The notes beneath the pieces were generated by a model that saw nothing but the letters and a program-made list of their open reading frames with translations, was not told the DNA's origin and did not search any database. A stretch of 64,000 bases of DNA from contig NAJO01000027.1 in NCBI GenBank assembly GCA_002077065.1, forward strand, positions 620,001 through 684,000, read 5' to 3'. Below, in pieces: positions 63,858-64,000 of the stretch. The position numbers were made by a program, and so were the translations under genes. The DNA is from Cryoendolithus antarcticus. Taxonomy: Eukaryota > Ascomycota > Dothideomycetes > Cladosporiales > Cladosporiaceae. Each line of letters opens with the position of its first letter. The first letter of the stretch is position 1.

Positions 63858-64000
63858 ATGGAATCTGTATAGACTGTACGCGACTCTTCGATCAATCTAC
63901 ACGTTCACAAGCTCAATACAACCCCAGAACTTGTCCTTCATGTCGAGCTAATGCATTACCATCCAGGGCCTCGATCGCCGCCTCCTCTGCGACCAATACC

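Noticed and set aside
1..64000. CRISPR arrays, operons or bacterial mobile elements
   Set aside because: Gene families, introns and spacing are those of a fungal nuclear genome; no direct-repeat array or transposase seen.

Overview
This is genomic DNA of a filamentous ascomycete (Pezizomycotina, perhaps a dothideomycete). Protein genes are spaced about 1-2 kb apart on both strands. Most introns are 50-70 nt GT-AG introns with CTGAC/CTAAC branch sites. The families present (Bem1, Vps36, Msp1, Rrp8, UapA-type permease, RTA1, Cdc4 light chain, C2H2 plus fungal_trans factor, fungal 2EXR/F-box-like protein) are those of a mould or black yeast. The class-level placement is a guess.

0-26 kb: bem1 (-), a Thp3/LENG8-like SAC3/PCI gene (-) divergent from vps36 (+), an L-galactonate dehydratase of the enolase superfamily (+), a membrane-anchored double-psi beta-barrel protein (+), a small membrane protein (+), a long disordered protein whose frame is cut by TAG but continues beyond it (+), a four-part-resolved small dsRNA-binding protein (-), a conserved unknown (-), another unknown (-), a CoA-binding protein (-), a SAM methyltransferase (+) and the cytokinesis light chain cdc4 with an ATG-only first exon (+).

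26-46 kb: RTA1 (-), BTB/POZ (+), two ORFs joined by an ATGA stop-start overlap (+), rrp8 (+), msp1 (-) divergent from thymidylate synthase (+) with MCB-type boxes in the shared promoter, an unknown (+), a purine permease (+), then a broken secreted-protein gene (-).

46-64 kb: a large C2H2/fungal_trans regulator (-), an OsmC protein (-), then an accessory sugar-metabolism stretch. This stretch holds a fused kinase-like protein with a decayed DhaK and an intact DhaL domain (+), a 2EXR/F-box-like protein (-), a proline tRNA gene, a frameshifted small gene (+), a DhaK-only protein with intact active-site residues (-), an intact relative of the frameshifted gene (-), an L-rhamnose mutarotase (-) and a 3-hydroxyisobutyrate/L-threonate-dehydrogenase-like protein (+). 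Together they suggest catabolism of a short-chain or deoxy sugar, with substrate and ATP sites of one kinase possibly split over two genes.

The most unusual item is the tRNA-Pro(CGG) gene at 56642-56796. Besides an ordinary anticodon-loop intron it carries a 55-bp insert in the T-loop. Removing the insert exactly at GT...AG restores a perfect T-arm, and the insert has the length, 5' splice site, CTAAC branch site and 3' AG of this genome's spliceosomal introns.

Splice sites were placed by eye from consensus and reading frame. Family names rest on remembered motifs, not on a search.
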